Shown: positions 56,620-64,000 of the stretch, in pieces
How positions within the stretch are numbered: the stretch's first letter is position 1
How the letters are laid out: each line of letters opens with the position of its first letter
NCBI GenBank assembly: GCA_964576075.1
Contig: CAZNTX010000004.1
Coordinates: 41,667-105,666, forward strand
Source: Thermohalobaculum sp964576075
GTDB taxonomy: Bacteria; Pseudomonadota; Alphaproteobacteria; Rhodobacterales; Rhodobacteraceae
Length of the DNA: 64,000 nucleotides
Reading direction: 5' to 3'
Notes under the pieces: generated by a model
Databases searched by the model: none
The model's input: the letters and a program-made list of their open reading frames with translations, nothing else
Told to the model about the DNA's origin: nothing
Program-made: the position numbers and the translations under genes

Positions 56620-59496
56620 TCACGCGAAGATCACCGAGCCGTCGTCGGCGAGCCCGCCGGGCAGAACGCCCTGCAGGGTGACGACGTCGCCCGGCCCGGC
56701 ATAGCCGACGGTCAGCCAGCCCGCGGGATCGGTGCCGAAGGCGAGATCGGCGAAGGCGGAGACGCCGCCCGCGAAGACCAGCGTCTCGAGGCCCGGCTCG
56801 AAGTCGAACACAAGATCGGCGCCGTCGCCCGCGCGGAAGAGGAAGCTGTCCACCCCCGCATCGCCGGCGATCAGGTCGGCGCCGGGGCCGCCCTCGAGCG
56901 TGTCCGAGTCGTTGCCACCGAAGACCGAATCGTCGCCTGGGCCGCCCTCGAGCCGGTCCGCGCCCGCCTTGCCGAGGACGGCGTCCGCCCCCTCGCCGCC
57001 GAGCACGGTGTCGTTCCCCGCATCGCCGTCGACGAGATCGTCGCCGGGGCCGCCCTCCACCCGGTCGTCGCCCGCACCGCCGGCGGCACGGTCGGCCCCC
57101 TCGCCGCCGAGGACCGTGTCGGCCCCGTCGTCGCCGCGCAGGATGTCGTCCCCCGCGCCGCCGGCGACCAGGTCGTCGCCCTCGTTGCCGTTGAAGAAAT
57201 CGGGGCCGTCGCCGCCGTCGAGGGTGTCGTCGCCCGTCTCGGCGTAGGCGCGGTCCGCGCCCGGGCCGCCCTCGATCAGATCCCCCTCGCTGCCGCCGCG
57301 CAGGATGTCGTCCCCCGCCCCGCCGGAGAGCGCGTCCGCGCCCGGACCGCCGAGGAGGATGTCGTCGTCCTCTCCGCCGTCGATCGTGTCGTCGCCCGCC
57401 TCGCCGTCGACGAAATCCGGGCCGGGGCCGGCGAGCACGCTGTCCGCCCCGTCGCCGCCGAAGATCGCGTCGTTGCCCGCCTCGCCGAGGAGGAGATCGT
57501 CGCCGCCCTCGCCGTCCACCGTGTCGCGCAGATCGCCGCCGAGGAGGGTGTCGTCGCCCGCATTGCCGTTGAGGAGGTCGAAGCCGGGGCCGCCCTCGAG
57601 CCGGTCGTCGCCGCCCTCGCCGAAGAGGGTGTCGGGGCCGCCCTCGCCGAGCAGCGTGTCGTCCCCCGCCCCGCCGTTCAGCACGTCGCCCTGCCCCGCG
57701 ATCCCGTCGCCGAGATCGCCGGTGAGGCTGTCGTCGCCGTCTTGGCCGAGCAGGGTGTCGAAGCCCGGGAAGCCGATCAGACGATCGGGCCCCGCCTCGC
57801 CGAGGAGGCGGTTGTCGTCGCCCCCGCCCTCGAGCAGGTCCGCGCCGTCTCCGCCGCGCAGCGTGTCGTCTCCGGCGAAGCCCCGAAGCGTGTCGTCGAG
57901 CGCCGCGCCGACGAGGACGTTGCCGCCCGCATCTCCCGCGAGGTCGAGGCCGGGGAGGCCGATGGTGATGGGGACCGCCGCGGAGACGTTGTTGGTCGTG
58001 TCCGCCTCGTCGAGGGTGCGGTTGGCGTCCGCGATCACGGCGATCCAGTAGCGCCCCGGGGCGAGAAAGTCCGGGATGCGCGCCGAGATCGGCTCTGGCG
58101 GGCTGTCCGTCGCGCCGGCGGGGATGGCGCGGCCGGGCTGGTCGAAGCCGATGCGCCGGTCGGTCCGGTCCACGAAGGCGTCCGTCGAGATGTTGATCCC
58201 GGTCAGCGACTGCACGGCGACCGCGGCGCCGATATTGCGCGTGACCCAGTCGATCTCGATCCGCTCGCCGGGCTGGGCGGAGAGGGCGGAGAGGGTGATC
58301 TCCTCCACCACCAGATCGGCCCGGGGGCGGATCTCGAGCGAGCGGAAGTGCAGGCCGGTGTCGTTCGCGGCGTCCCGGTCCGTCCCCGTCGTCTCCGAGA
58401 GGATCCAGCCGATGCGGTAGAAGCCCGCGGGGATGTGCGAGGGGATCGCGAGGGAGACGGTCTCGCCCCGCGTCTCGAAGGCCGCGAGGGGGGCGAGGGG
58501 GCCGCCGCCGAGGGGGATGTCGAACTCCGAGATCACCTCGTTGGTGGAGAGATAGACGGCGATCTCGGGCGCGGCCTCCGCCGTGCCGAGATTGACGATG
58601 TCGAGCGTGAGCTCGACCGTCTCGCCGGCGGCGGCGCGGATGGCGGAGAGCGCGGCCGTCTCTGTGCCGAAGGCGGCGTCGGCGTCGGCGATGTCCGGCA
58701 GATCGACGGGGGGCGCGAGGAAGCCGTCCTGCGCGATCCACTCGCCGAGTAGGTCGATCGCGTCTTGCGTGAGCCGGGTCGCGCCGTTGACCGCGCCGGG
58801 GGCGTCCGGGTCCGCCGCGCCGGTGGCGTGGACGCCGAGCACCTCGCGCCGGCCCGAGCCCGAGAAGCTCTGCCACACCGGCGCGCCGCTCATGCCGCCG
58901 GCGGTGTCGAGCGTGCCGGCGTAGAACAGGCGGTCGGCGGTGGCGTCGGCCACGGTGCCGCTCGCCGCGTAGAGCCCGGTGCCGCCGGAGAGATCGCCCG
59001 GATAGCCGGCGAGGGTGACCACCGCGCCGTCGAGCAGGTCCTCCGAGGCGTAGGCCGCGAGATCGAAGCTGCCGAGCGCGGCGCCCAGGCTCCGGTCGAG
59101 GGTGACGAGCGCCCAGTCCGCCCCGGGATCGGCGGCGGCCGACCAGGCGGGGGCCGGGCGCATGACGACCGCCTCGGCGGTGGCGAAGGGGCGGAGCGCG
59201 CCGTCCTGCCCGAAGGCGACCGTCAGGCTCTCGGCCCGCCCGTCGCCGCCGAAGGCCGCGCTCTCGACCACATGGCCCGCGGTCAGCATGTGATAGGGGC
59301 CGCCGAGAAACCCGGTGCCGGTGAAGACGCCGGTCTCCGCCGTGACGCTCACCCGGCCGATCTGGCGCCAGGGCGCCTCCGTGGTGTCGGAGACGCGGAC
59401 CCGGTCGTCCGCCCCGATGACGCTCTCCGGAACGGCCGCGCCGCCCGCCTGCTCCGCCGCGCCTGCGCCGCGCTGCTCCCCGCCCGAACTCCCCAT
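56620..59496 (-). CDS. Secreted trypsin-like serine protease with CARDB domains and RTX repeats
   Basis: 958-residue protein. A V8/trypsin-like domain (about 30-255) has the triad: His in YHMLTAGHVV, Asp in GADWALVTLD and Ser in GGMSGAPVW. Two CARDB-like adhesive domains follow (about 290-530). Residues about 545-890 are calcium-binding nonapeptide repeats of the GGxGxDxL type, ending in a typical type I secretion C-terminus (VFDFEPGLETLVFAGG). ATG at 59494-59496 was chosen for AGAAGGAG. No signal peptide; T1SS genes are not in the window. Divergent from the metalloprotease gene. Confidence 0.92.
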   Translation of the reverse strand: MGSSGGEQRGAGAAEQAGGAAVPESVIGADDRVRVSDTTEAPWRQIGRVSVTAETGVFTGTGFLGGPYHMLTAGHVVESAAFGGDGRAESLTVAFGQDGALRPFATAEAVVMRPAPAWSAAADPGADWALVTLDRSLGAALGSFDLAAYASEDLLDGAVVTLAGYPGDLSGGTGLYAASGTVADATADRLFYAGTLDTAGGMSGAPVWQSFSGSGRREVLGVHATGAADPDAPGAVNGATRLTQDAIDLLGEWIAQDGFLAPPVDLPDIADADAAFGTETAALSAIRAAAGETVELTLDIVNLGTAEAAPEIAVYLSTNEVISEFDIPLGGGPLAPLAAFETRGETVSLAIPSHIPAGFYRIGWILSETTGTDRDAANDTGLHFRSLEIRPRADLVVEEITLSALSAQPGERIEIDWVTRNIGAAVAVQSLTGINISTDAFVDRTDRRIGFDQPGRAIPAGATDSPPEPISARIPDFLAPGRYWIAVIADANRTLDEADTTNNVSAAVPITIGLPGLDLAGDAGGNVLVGAALDDTLRGFAGDDTLRGGDGADLLEGGGDDNRLLGEAGPDRLIGFPGFDTLLGQDGDDSLTGDLGDGIAGQGDVLNGGAGDDTLLGEGGPDTLFGEGGDDRLEGGPGFDLLNGNAGDDTLLGGDLRDTVDGEGGDDLLLGEAGNDAIFGGDGADSVLAGPGPDFVDGEAGDDTIDGGEDDDILLGGPGADALSGGAGDDILRGGSEGDLIEGGPGADRAYAETGDDTLDGGDGPDFFNGNEGDDLVAGGAGDDILRGDDGADTVLGGEGADRAAGGAGDDRVEGGPGDDLVDGDAGNDTVLGGEGADAVLGKAGADRLEGGPGDDSVFGGNDSDTLEGGPGADLIAGDAGVDSFLFRAGDGADLVFDFEPGLETLVFAGGVSAFADLAFGTDPAGWLTVGYAGPGDVVTLQGVLPGGLADDGSVIFA

Positions 59497-59658
59497 GCCC
59501 GCTCCTTCTGACCGGTCCGCGGCCCGGGCATAGAGGGCTCCGCTTGCCAGCCGGTTAACCACGCCCATTCGCGCCGTATTCGCGACGATCGCTCACGGAA
59601 TCCCCATCCCCCCGCGGCAGTCTCCCGGCCGAGACCCGAGAGAACGGGGGGGAATCCC

Positions 59659-62604
59659 ATGTCCTTCGACATCCGCTTCGACTACCGCTTCGACACCGCC
59701 GGCTTCTTCGACGACCCCGCCGCCCGCGCCGCCCTCGAGGCCGCGGCGTATATCTGGGAGGCCGCCATCGGCGACGAGTTCGACGCCGTGCCCGCGGGCG
59801 TCTCCTTCTACGTCTCCGACCCGACCGACGGCTCGAGCGAGCTCGTCACCCTCGACGAAGAGATCGACGATCTGCTGATCTTCATGGGCGCGAGCCCGCA
59901 GCCCTTCGGCATCCCCCTCGACGGCGACCCGGCGGCGCTGCCCGAGGGCTTGAGCTGCGACTGCGCGCTCTGCTGCGGGGGCGCCGAGACCGAGGCGGCC
60001 GGCGCCCTCGCCCGCGCCGGCTATTCCGGCTTCGGCGCGCAGGGCGACGCGCTCAACGCCCGCATCGCCTCGAATTTCCGCGGCCAGGGCGCGGCCACCG
60101 ATTTCGAGCCCTATGCCGGCGTCTTCGGCGTCAACACGGCCTATTCCTGGAGCTTCGACATCGGCGCGCCGCCGGATACGGGGGAGTTCGACTTCCTCAC
60201 CGTGGCGCTCCACGAGATCGGCCATGTCCTCGGGCTCGGCACCGCGGGGGCCTTCGATGCCTGGGTCTCCGGCGGCGCCTTCGCCGGGCCGAACGCGACC
60301 GCGGCGAACGGCGGGCAGGCGGTGCCGCTCAATTCCGACGAGGCCCATGTGGCGCCGGGCCACGCCGGCGACACGGTGGTGATGGACCCCTCCATCGCGT
60401 CGGGCCAGCGCGTGCCGCTCTCCGCGATCGACCTCGGCCTCCTCGCCGATATCGGCTACGAGGTCGCCGGCACCGCCAAGCAGGGCGAGACCTTCGAGAT
60501 CGCCACGGAGGCAGGAGAGACGATCTTCGGCATGATCGTCGCCGAGACGATCGACGGGCGCGGGGGCGACGACCAGATCCAGGGCGCGGGCGGCGACGAC
60601 ACGCTCCGCGGCGGGCTCGGGGTCGACACCCTCTTCGGCCAGGACGGCGCCGATTCGCTCGAAGGCGGGGACGGCGGGGACTTCCTGATCGGCGGCGACG
60701 GCGCCGACATCCTCGCCGGCGGGGCGGGCGCCGACACCCTCTTCGGCGAGGCGGGCGCGGACGCCTATCTCTTCGCCCCCGGCAGCGGCACCGACACGGT
60801 CGCGGATTTCGACGTCTCGGCCGATGTCCTGCGCATCTCCGCCGAGTTCGGCTTCGCCGACGCGGCCGCCGTCCTCGCCACCGCGAGCAAGCCCTTCTCC
60901 AACGTCACCCGCCTCACCCTCGGCCCCGCGGCGCAGATCGACGTGATGCATCAGAGCCAGTCCGGCACCCCGCTCACCGCGGCCCATATCGAGATCGTCG
61001 GCGGCAACCGCGCGCCCACCGCGACCCCCGACACGGCCGAGACCGTGAGCGGGCAGAGCGTCGTCATCGACGTCCTCGCCAACGACACCGACCCCGACGG
61101 CGACCCCCTCGCGATCTCGGCCGTCGGCACGCCCTCGGGCGGCAGCGTCGAGATCGTCGACGGGCGGCTCGTCTACACCGCGGCGGCGGGCTTCGCCGGC
61201 ACCGACCAGTTCGACTACGCCGTCTCCGACGGGGCGGGCGGCGGCAGCGGCAGCTTCGTCACCGTGACCGTGATCCCCGCCCCGCGCACCGTCGAGGGCA
61301 CCGCCGGCGCCGACGGCCTCGCGGCCGGCGACGGCGGCGACACCCTCTTCGGCCGCGCCGGGGACGACACGCTCACGGGCGGCGCCCGCGGCGACCGCCT
61401 CGAGGGCGGCGGCGACGACGACCGCGCCTTCGGCGGCGAGGGCGCGGACACGCTCCAGGGCGGCCCGGGCTTCGACACCCTCCTCGGCCAGGCGGGCGAC
61501 GACACCCTCACCGGCGATCTCGGCGACCCCCAGGCCGGCCAGCCCGACATCCTCAACGGCGGCGCGGGCGACGATCTCCTCTCGGGCAATGGCGGCGCCG
61601 ACACGCTGCATGGCGAGGACGGCGCCGACACCCTCGAGGGCGGCCAGGGCGTCGACGTGCTGAACGGCAATGCCGGCGCCGACAGCCTCTCCGGCGGCAG
61701 CGAGCCCGACACGCTGAACGGCGGCACCGGCAACGACACCCTCGCAGGCGGCGCCGGCAACGACGCGCTCAACGGCCAGGAGGGCGCGGACACCATCGAC
61801 GGCGAGGGCGACGGCGACCGCATCGACGGCGGCGCGGGCGACGACCTGCTGCGCGGCGGCGCGGGCCCCGACACCTTGCGCGGCTCCGAGGGCGCCGACA
61901 CCGTCGAGGGCGGGGAGGACGGCGACATCCTCTTCGGCGGCACCGAGGCCGACCGTCTGGACGGGCAGGCCGGCGACGACCGTCTCTTCGGCGAGGACGG
62001 CGACGACACCCTCGACGGCGGCGCGGGCGACGACCTCGTCTTCGGCAATGCCGGCGACGATTCGGTGTCCGGCGGCGCGGGCGCGGACACGCTCGTCGGC
62101 TCAGAGGGCGCCGACACCCTCGACGGCGGCGACGGCGCGGACCGCCTCTCCGGCCGCCTCGGCCCCGATTCGCTCCTCGGCGGGGCGGGCGCGGACGTCC
62201 TCCACGGCCTGGAGGACGCCGACACCCTCGCCGGCGGGGCCGATGGCGACACCCTCTTCGGCGGCGAGGGGACGGACGCGCTTTCGGGCGGGGACGGCGT
62301 CGACGTGCTCCGCGGCGGGGCGGAGGCCGACACGCTCCGCGGCGGCGCGGGCGACGACCGCATGGGCGGGGACGGCGGCGCGGACGTCTTCGTCTTCGCC
62401 CCGGGCGACGGCCGCGACCTCGTCTTCGACTTCGCCTCCGGCACCGACCTGATCCGCCTCGAGGGCACCGGGCTCGACTTCTCCGGCCTCTCGATCGGCA
62501 CCGATTGGGCGGGCCGGGCGACCGTGGACTACGGCGCGGACACGATCATCCTGGAGGGCGTCGCCGCGGCGAGCCTCTCGGCCTCGGATTTCGAGTTCGT
62601 CTGA
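59659..62604 (+). CDS. Secreted RTX metalloprotease with a matrixin/leishmanolysin-like zinc site
   Basis: 981-residue protein. The N-terminal protease domain has HEIGHVLGLG at about 185-194 and a VMDPSI Met-turn. The residue after the motif, where matrixins and serralysins have a third zinc ligand, is Thr (HEIGHVLGLGT); the later EAHVAPGH may supply it, as in leishmanolysin-type enzymes. RTX repeats occur in two blocks (about 300-375 and 545-915), separated by a cadherin/Ig-like domain (VVIDVLANDTDPDGDPLAI, about 465-535). The CDCALCC cysteine cluster near residue 97 is unusual for RTX proteins. Type I secretion is inferred from the C-terminal DLVFDFASGTDLIRLEG. Confidence 0.92.
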   Translation: MSFDIRFDYRFDTAGFFDDPAARAALEAAAYIWEAAIGDEFDAVPAGVSFYVSDPTDGSSELVTLDEEIDDLLIFMGASPQPFGIPLDGDPAALPEGLSCDCALCCGGAETEAAGALARAGYSGFGAQGDALNARIASNFRGQGAATDFEPYAGVFGVNTAYSWSFDIGAPPDTGEFDFLTVALHEIGHVLGLGTAGAFDAWVSGGAFAGPNATAANGGQAVPLNSDEAHVAPGHAGDTVVMDPSIASGQRVPLSAIDLGLLADIGYEVAGTAKQGETFEIATEAGETIFGMIVAETIDGRGGDDQIQGAGGDDTLRGGLGVDTLFGQDGADSLEGGDGGDFLIGGDGADILAGGAGADTLFGEAGADAYLFAPGSGTDTVADFDVSADVLRISAEFGFADAAAVLATASKPFSNVTRLTLGPAAQIDVMHQSQSGTPLTAAHIEIVGGNRAPTATPDTAETVSGQSVVIDVLANDTDPDGDPLAISAVGTPSGGSVEIVDGRLVYTAAAGFAGTDQFDYAVSDGAGGGSGSFVTVTVIPAPRTVEGTAGADGLAAGDGGDTLFGRAGDDTLTGGARGDRLEGGGDDDRAFGGEGADTLQGGPGFDTLLGQAGDDTLTGDLGDPQAGQPDILNGGAGDDLLSGNGGADTLHGEDGADTLEGGQGVDVLNGNAGADSLSGGSEPDTLNGGTGNDTLAGGAGNDALNGQEGADTIDGEGDGDRIDGGAGDDLLRGGAGPDTLRGSEGADTVEGGEDGDILFGGTEADRLDGQAGDDRLFGEDGDDTLDGGAGDDLVFGNAGDDSVSGGAGADTLVGSEGADTLDGGDGADRLSGRLGPDSLLGGAGADVLHGLEDADTLAGGADGDTLFGGEGTDALSGGDGVDVLRGGAEADTLRGGAGDDRMGGDGGADVFVFAPGDGRDLVFDFASGTDLIRLEGTGLDFSGLSIGTDWAGRATVDYGADTIILEGVAAASLSASDFEFV

Positions 62605-62669
62605 GCCGTTAACCTCTCGCTTACCATCCTGCGCGACAGTCGCGAGGTCGGTCGGTTGCGGGGTGTTCG

Positions 62670-63506
62670 ATGGGTGCGCGCGGAGGAGGCTGGTCGCGGT
62701 CAGGCGGCATGGGGGCGGAGGCGCCGGCCTTCGGCGAGGCCGCAGGGCCCGGGCTCTTCGGCGATGCGCCGGCCGCCGCCGCGGCGCGCCCCTCGGGCCC
62801 GTCAGAGCCGCCCTCCGAGCGCCAGGGCCAGGAGCGCCCCCACTACCACGAGCACAGGAAGCGCCTGCGCGCGCGCTTCCTCGAGGGCGGGCCCGCCAGC
62901 GTCGCCGATTACGAGATGCTCGAGCTCGTGCTCTTCCGCGCCATCCCCCGGCAGGACGTGAAGCCGCTGGCCAAGCGCCTGCTCCGCCAGTTCGGGGATT
63001 TCAACGGGGTCATCTCCGCCCCCCGCGCCCGCCTCGCCGAGGTGCAGGGCGTGGGCGACGCGGTGATCCTCGAGCTCAAGATCGTCGAGGCCGCGGCCCA
63101 CCGCCTCGCCCGCGCCCGCGTCATCGGCCGCCACGCCCTGTCGAGCTGGCAGGCGCTGATGGACTACTGCAAGACCGCCATGGCCCACCGAGACACCGAG
63201 CAGTTCCGCATCCTCTTCCTCGACCGCAAGAACGTCCTGATCGAGGACGAGGAGCAGGCCAGCGGCACCGTGGACCACGTCCCGGTCTACCCCCGCGAGG
63301 TGGTCAAGCGCGCCCTCGAGCTCAACGCCTCCGCCCTCATCCTGGTGCACAACCACCCCTCCGGCGACCCGACGCCCTCCCGCGCCGATGTCGAGATGAC
63401 CCGCCGCATCGAGCAGGCCGCCAAGAGCGTCGGCATCGTCATCCACGACCATGTGGTGATCGGCAAGTCGGAGGATGCGAGCTTCCGCGCCCTCGGCCTC
63501 CTCTGA
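62670..63506 (+). CDS. radC: RadC family JAMM/MPN protein
   Basis: 278-residue RadC. The N-terminal 55 residues are a low-complexity extension. Then come a helix-hairpin-helix region (YEMLELVLFRAIPRQDVKPL, VQGVGDAVILELKI) and the MPN+ domain with the zinc motif HNHPSGDPTPSRAD. Proposed roles in DNA repair are unproven, and JAMM peptidase or nuclease activity has been suggested for the family. The last 24 bases of its coding sequence before the stop region are copied again 74 bp downstream. An internal ATG at residue 14 is an alternative start. Confidence 0.95.
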   Translation: MGARGGGWSRSGGMGAEAPAFGEAAGPGLFGDAPAAAAARPSGPSEPPSERQGQERPHYHEHRKRLRARFLEGGPASVADYEMLELVLFRAIPRQDVKPLAKRLLRQFGDFNGVISAPRARLAEVQGVGDAVILELKIVEAAAHRLARARVIGRHALSSWQALMDYCKTAMAHRDTEQFRILFLDRKNVLIEDEEQASGTVDHVPVYPREVVKRALELNASALILVHNHPSGDPTPSRADVEMTRRIEQAAKSVGIVIHDHVVIGKSEDASFRALGLL

Positions 63507-63573
63507 CCGGCCGCATCCCCGGCCCTCCCACGATGGTCCGACCCGGGCTTGCGAGCTTCCGCGCCCTCGGCCT
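63476..63573 (+). repeat. 24-bp direct repeat of the radC 3' end
   Basis: The 24 bases at 63476-63499 (encoding ASFRALGL) recur exactly at 63550-63573, a 74-bp offset. The match continues imperfectly for about 8 more bases. The second copy is outside any gene. Confidence 0.9.
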
Positions 63574-64000
63574 TCTCCGATCGCCCGCCCGCGCCCGGCA
63601 CCGGGCCCACTGGCCCGGCCCGAAACGCGCGCCCCATCGCAACCCCCGCCCGAGTGCCCCCGGCGCCGCCCGATCCGTGGCACATCCGCCGCCGTAGCGC
63701 CCCGACCGCGCCCCGGAGGTCCCCGCCACTCCCCCATCGCGCGAAGGCCCCCCTCAGGGCATCTGGACCCGCCGCCTTCGACCCGGCCCCCCCTGCGGCG
63801 CCGCTGGACCCAGCAGGCCCAACGCCTCGGCCGGGGCCCTCTGGCCCCAAGGGGAGGGTGGCCACCGCAAGTCCGCCGGCTCTCCCTCGACCGTCCGCCG
63901 CGCGGCACGGCGCCCATCCTCCCGCCCTCGCCCTGGAACCCGCATACGGCACTTCCGAGCCCCCGACGCACAACCGAACGGCCGCGGCCGGGGCGGGCCC
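63507..64000. other. 494 bp beyond radC without a recognisable gene
   Basis: Extremely C-rich on the plus strand. Open frames on both strands have low-complexity Gly/Arg/Pro translations and no ribosome sites. It contains the radC-end copy and a small hairpin CGGGCC-CACT-GGCCCG at 63602-63617, which might end radC transcription. Nothing else was seen. Confidence 0.6.

Noticed and set aside
57300..62400. Dense short repeats that could suggest CRISPR or satellite DNA
   Set aside because: They are in-frame GGxGxDxL calcium-binding codons inside two protease genes, with no constant repeat and spacer pattern.
62605..62669. Possible CtrA site TTAACC...CTTAC before radC
   Set aside because: Only one half matches the TTAA-N7-TTAA consensus, so it is too weak to list.

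Overview
The window is about 64 kb of very G+C-rich DNA from an alphaproteobacterium, most likely a Rhodobacteraceae-type purple bacterium or a close relative. Pointers to this are GcrA, a PstA with the long alphaproteobacterial periplasmic insertion, paired TRAP and tripartite tricarboxylate transporters, and a photoactive yellow protein (PYP) of the Rhodobacter type. The replicon type and species cannot be told from the sequence. I saw no tRNA, rRNA, CRISPR array or insertion sequence.

Region 1 (1-20.0 kb) is organic-acid uptake and catabolism. On the minus strand lie a CoA-transferase (cut by the window edge), a crotonase-fold protein, a dctPQM TRAP transporter and a class V aminotransferase. 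Divergently, past a near-perfect operator dyad at 6045-6064, come a YdiJ-type FAD/Fe-S dehydrogenase, its GntR regulator and a degenerate alpha/beta hydrolase. These are followed by an operon of a four-subunit succinate-dehydrogenase-like complex, a two-subunit class I fumarase-type hydratase, a tctCBA transporter, a TSUP permease and a LysR regulator. The substrate is unknown.

Region 2 (20.0-37.3 kb) is core regulation, phosphate and secreted proteins. It has an orphan ABC-2 permease, gcrA, a 36-bp-stem inverted repeat, and phoB-phoU-pstBACS-phoR on the minus strand with a clear PHO box array before pstS. pstS carries an in-frame TAA that removes its conserved C-terminal 32 residues. Beside it are a giant RTX-type extracellular nuclease and a G8-domain beta-helix protein with a textbook sigma-54 promoter.

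Region 3 (37.3-56.3 kb) is the most notable. It is a 19-kb one-strand block in which PYP chromophore biosynthesis brackets a gas vesicle cluster. Tyrosine ammonia-lyase, with a chemoreceptor 4 nt behind it, is at one end. The p-coumarate ligase, PYP and three unknown genes are at the other. Between them are gvpA, K, F/L (four copies), G, H, J, O and N homologues, a CDC48-type double AAA+ ATPase, a GvpF/L protein fused to a J domain, and several unknown coiled-coil proteins. The ligase appears to carry an N-terminal acyl-carrier-like domain. The layout suggests that blue-light sensing, buoyancy and possibly taxis are inherited and perhaps expressed together.

Region 4 (56.4-64 kb) holds a 58-codon gene divergent from the PYP block, two divergent giant RTX proteases, radC, and about 0.5 kb with no recognisable gene, which contains a 24-bp copy of the radC 3' end.
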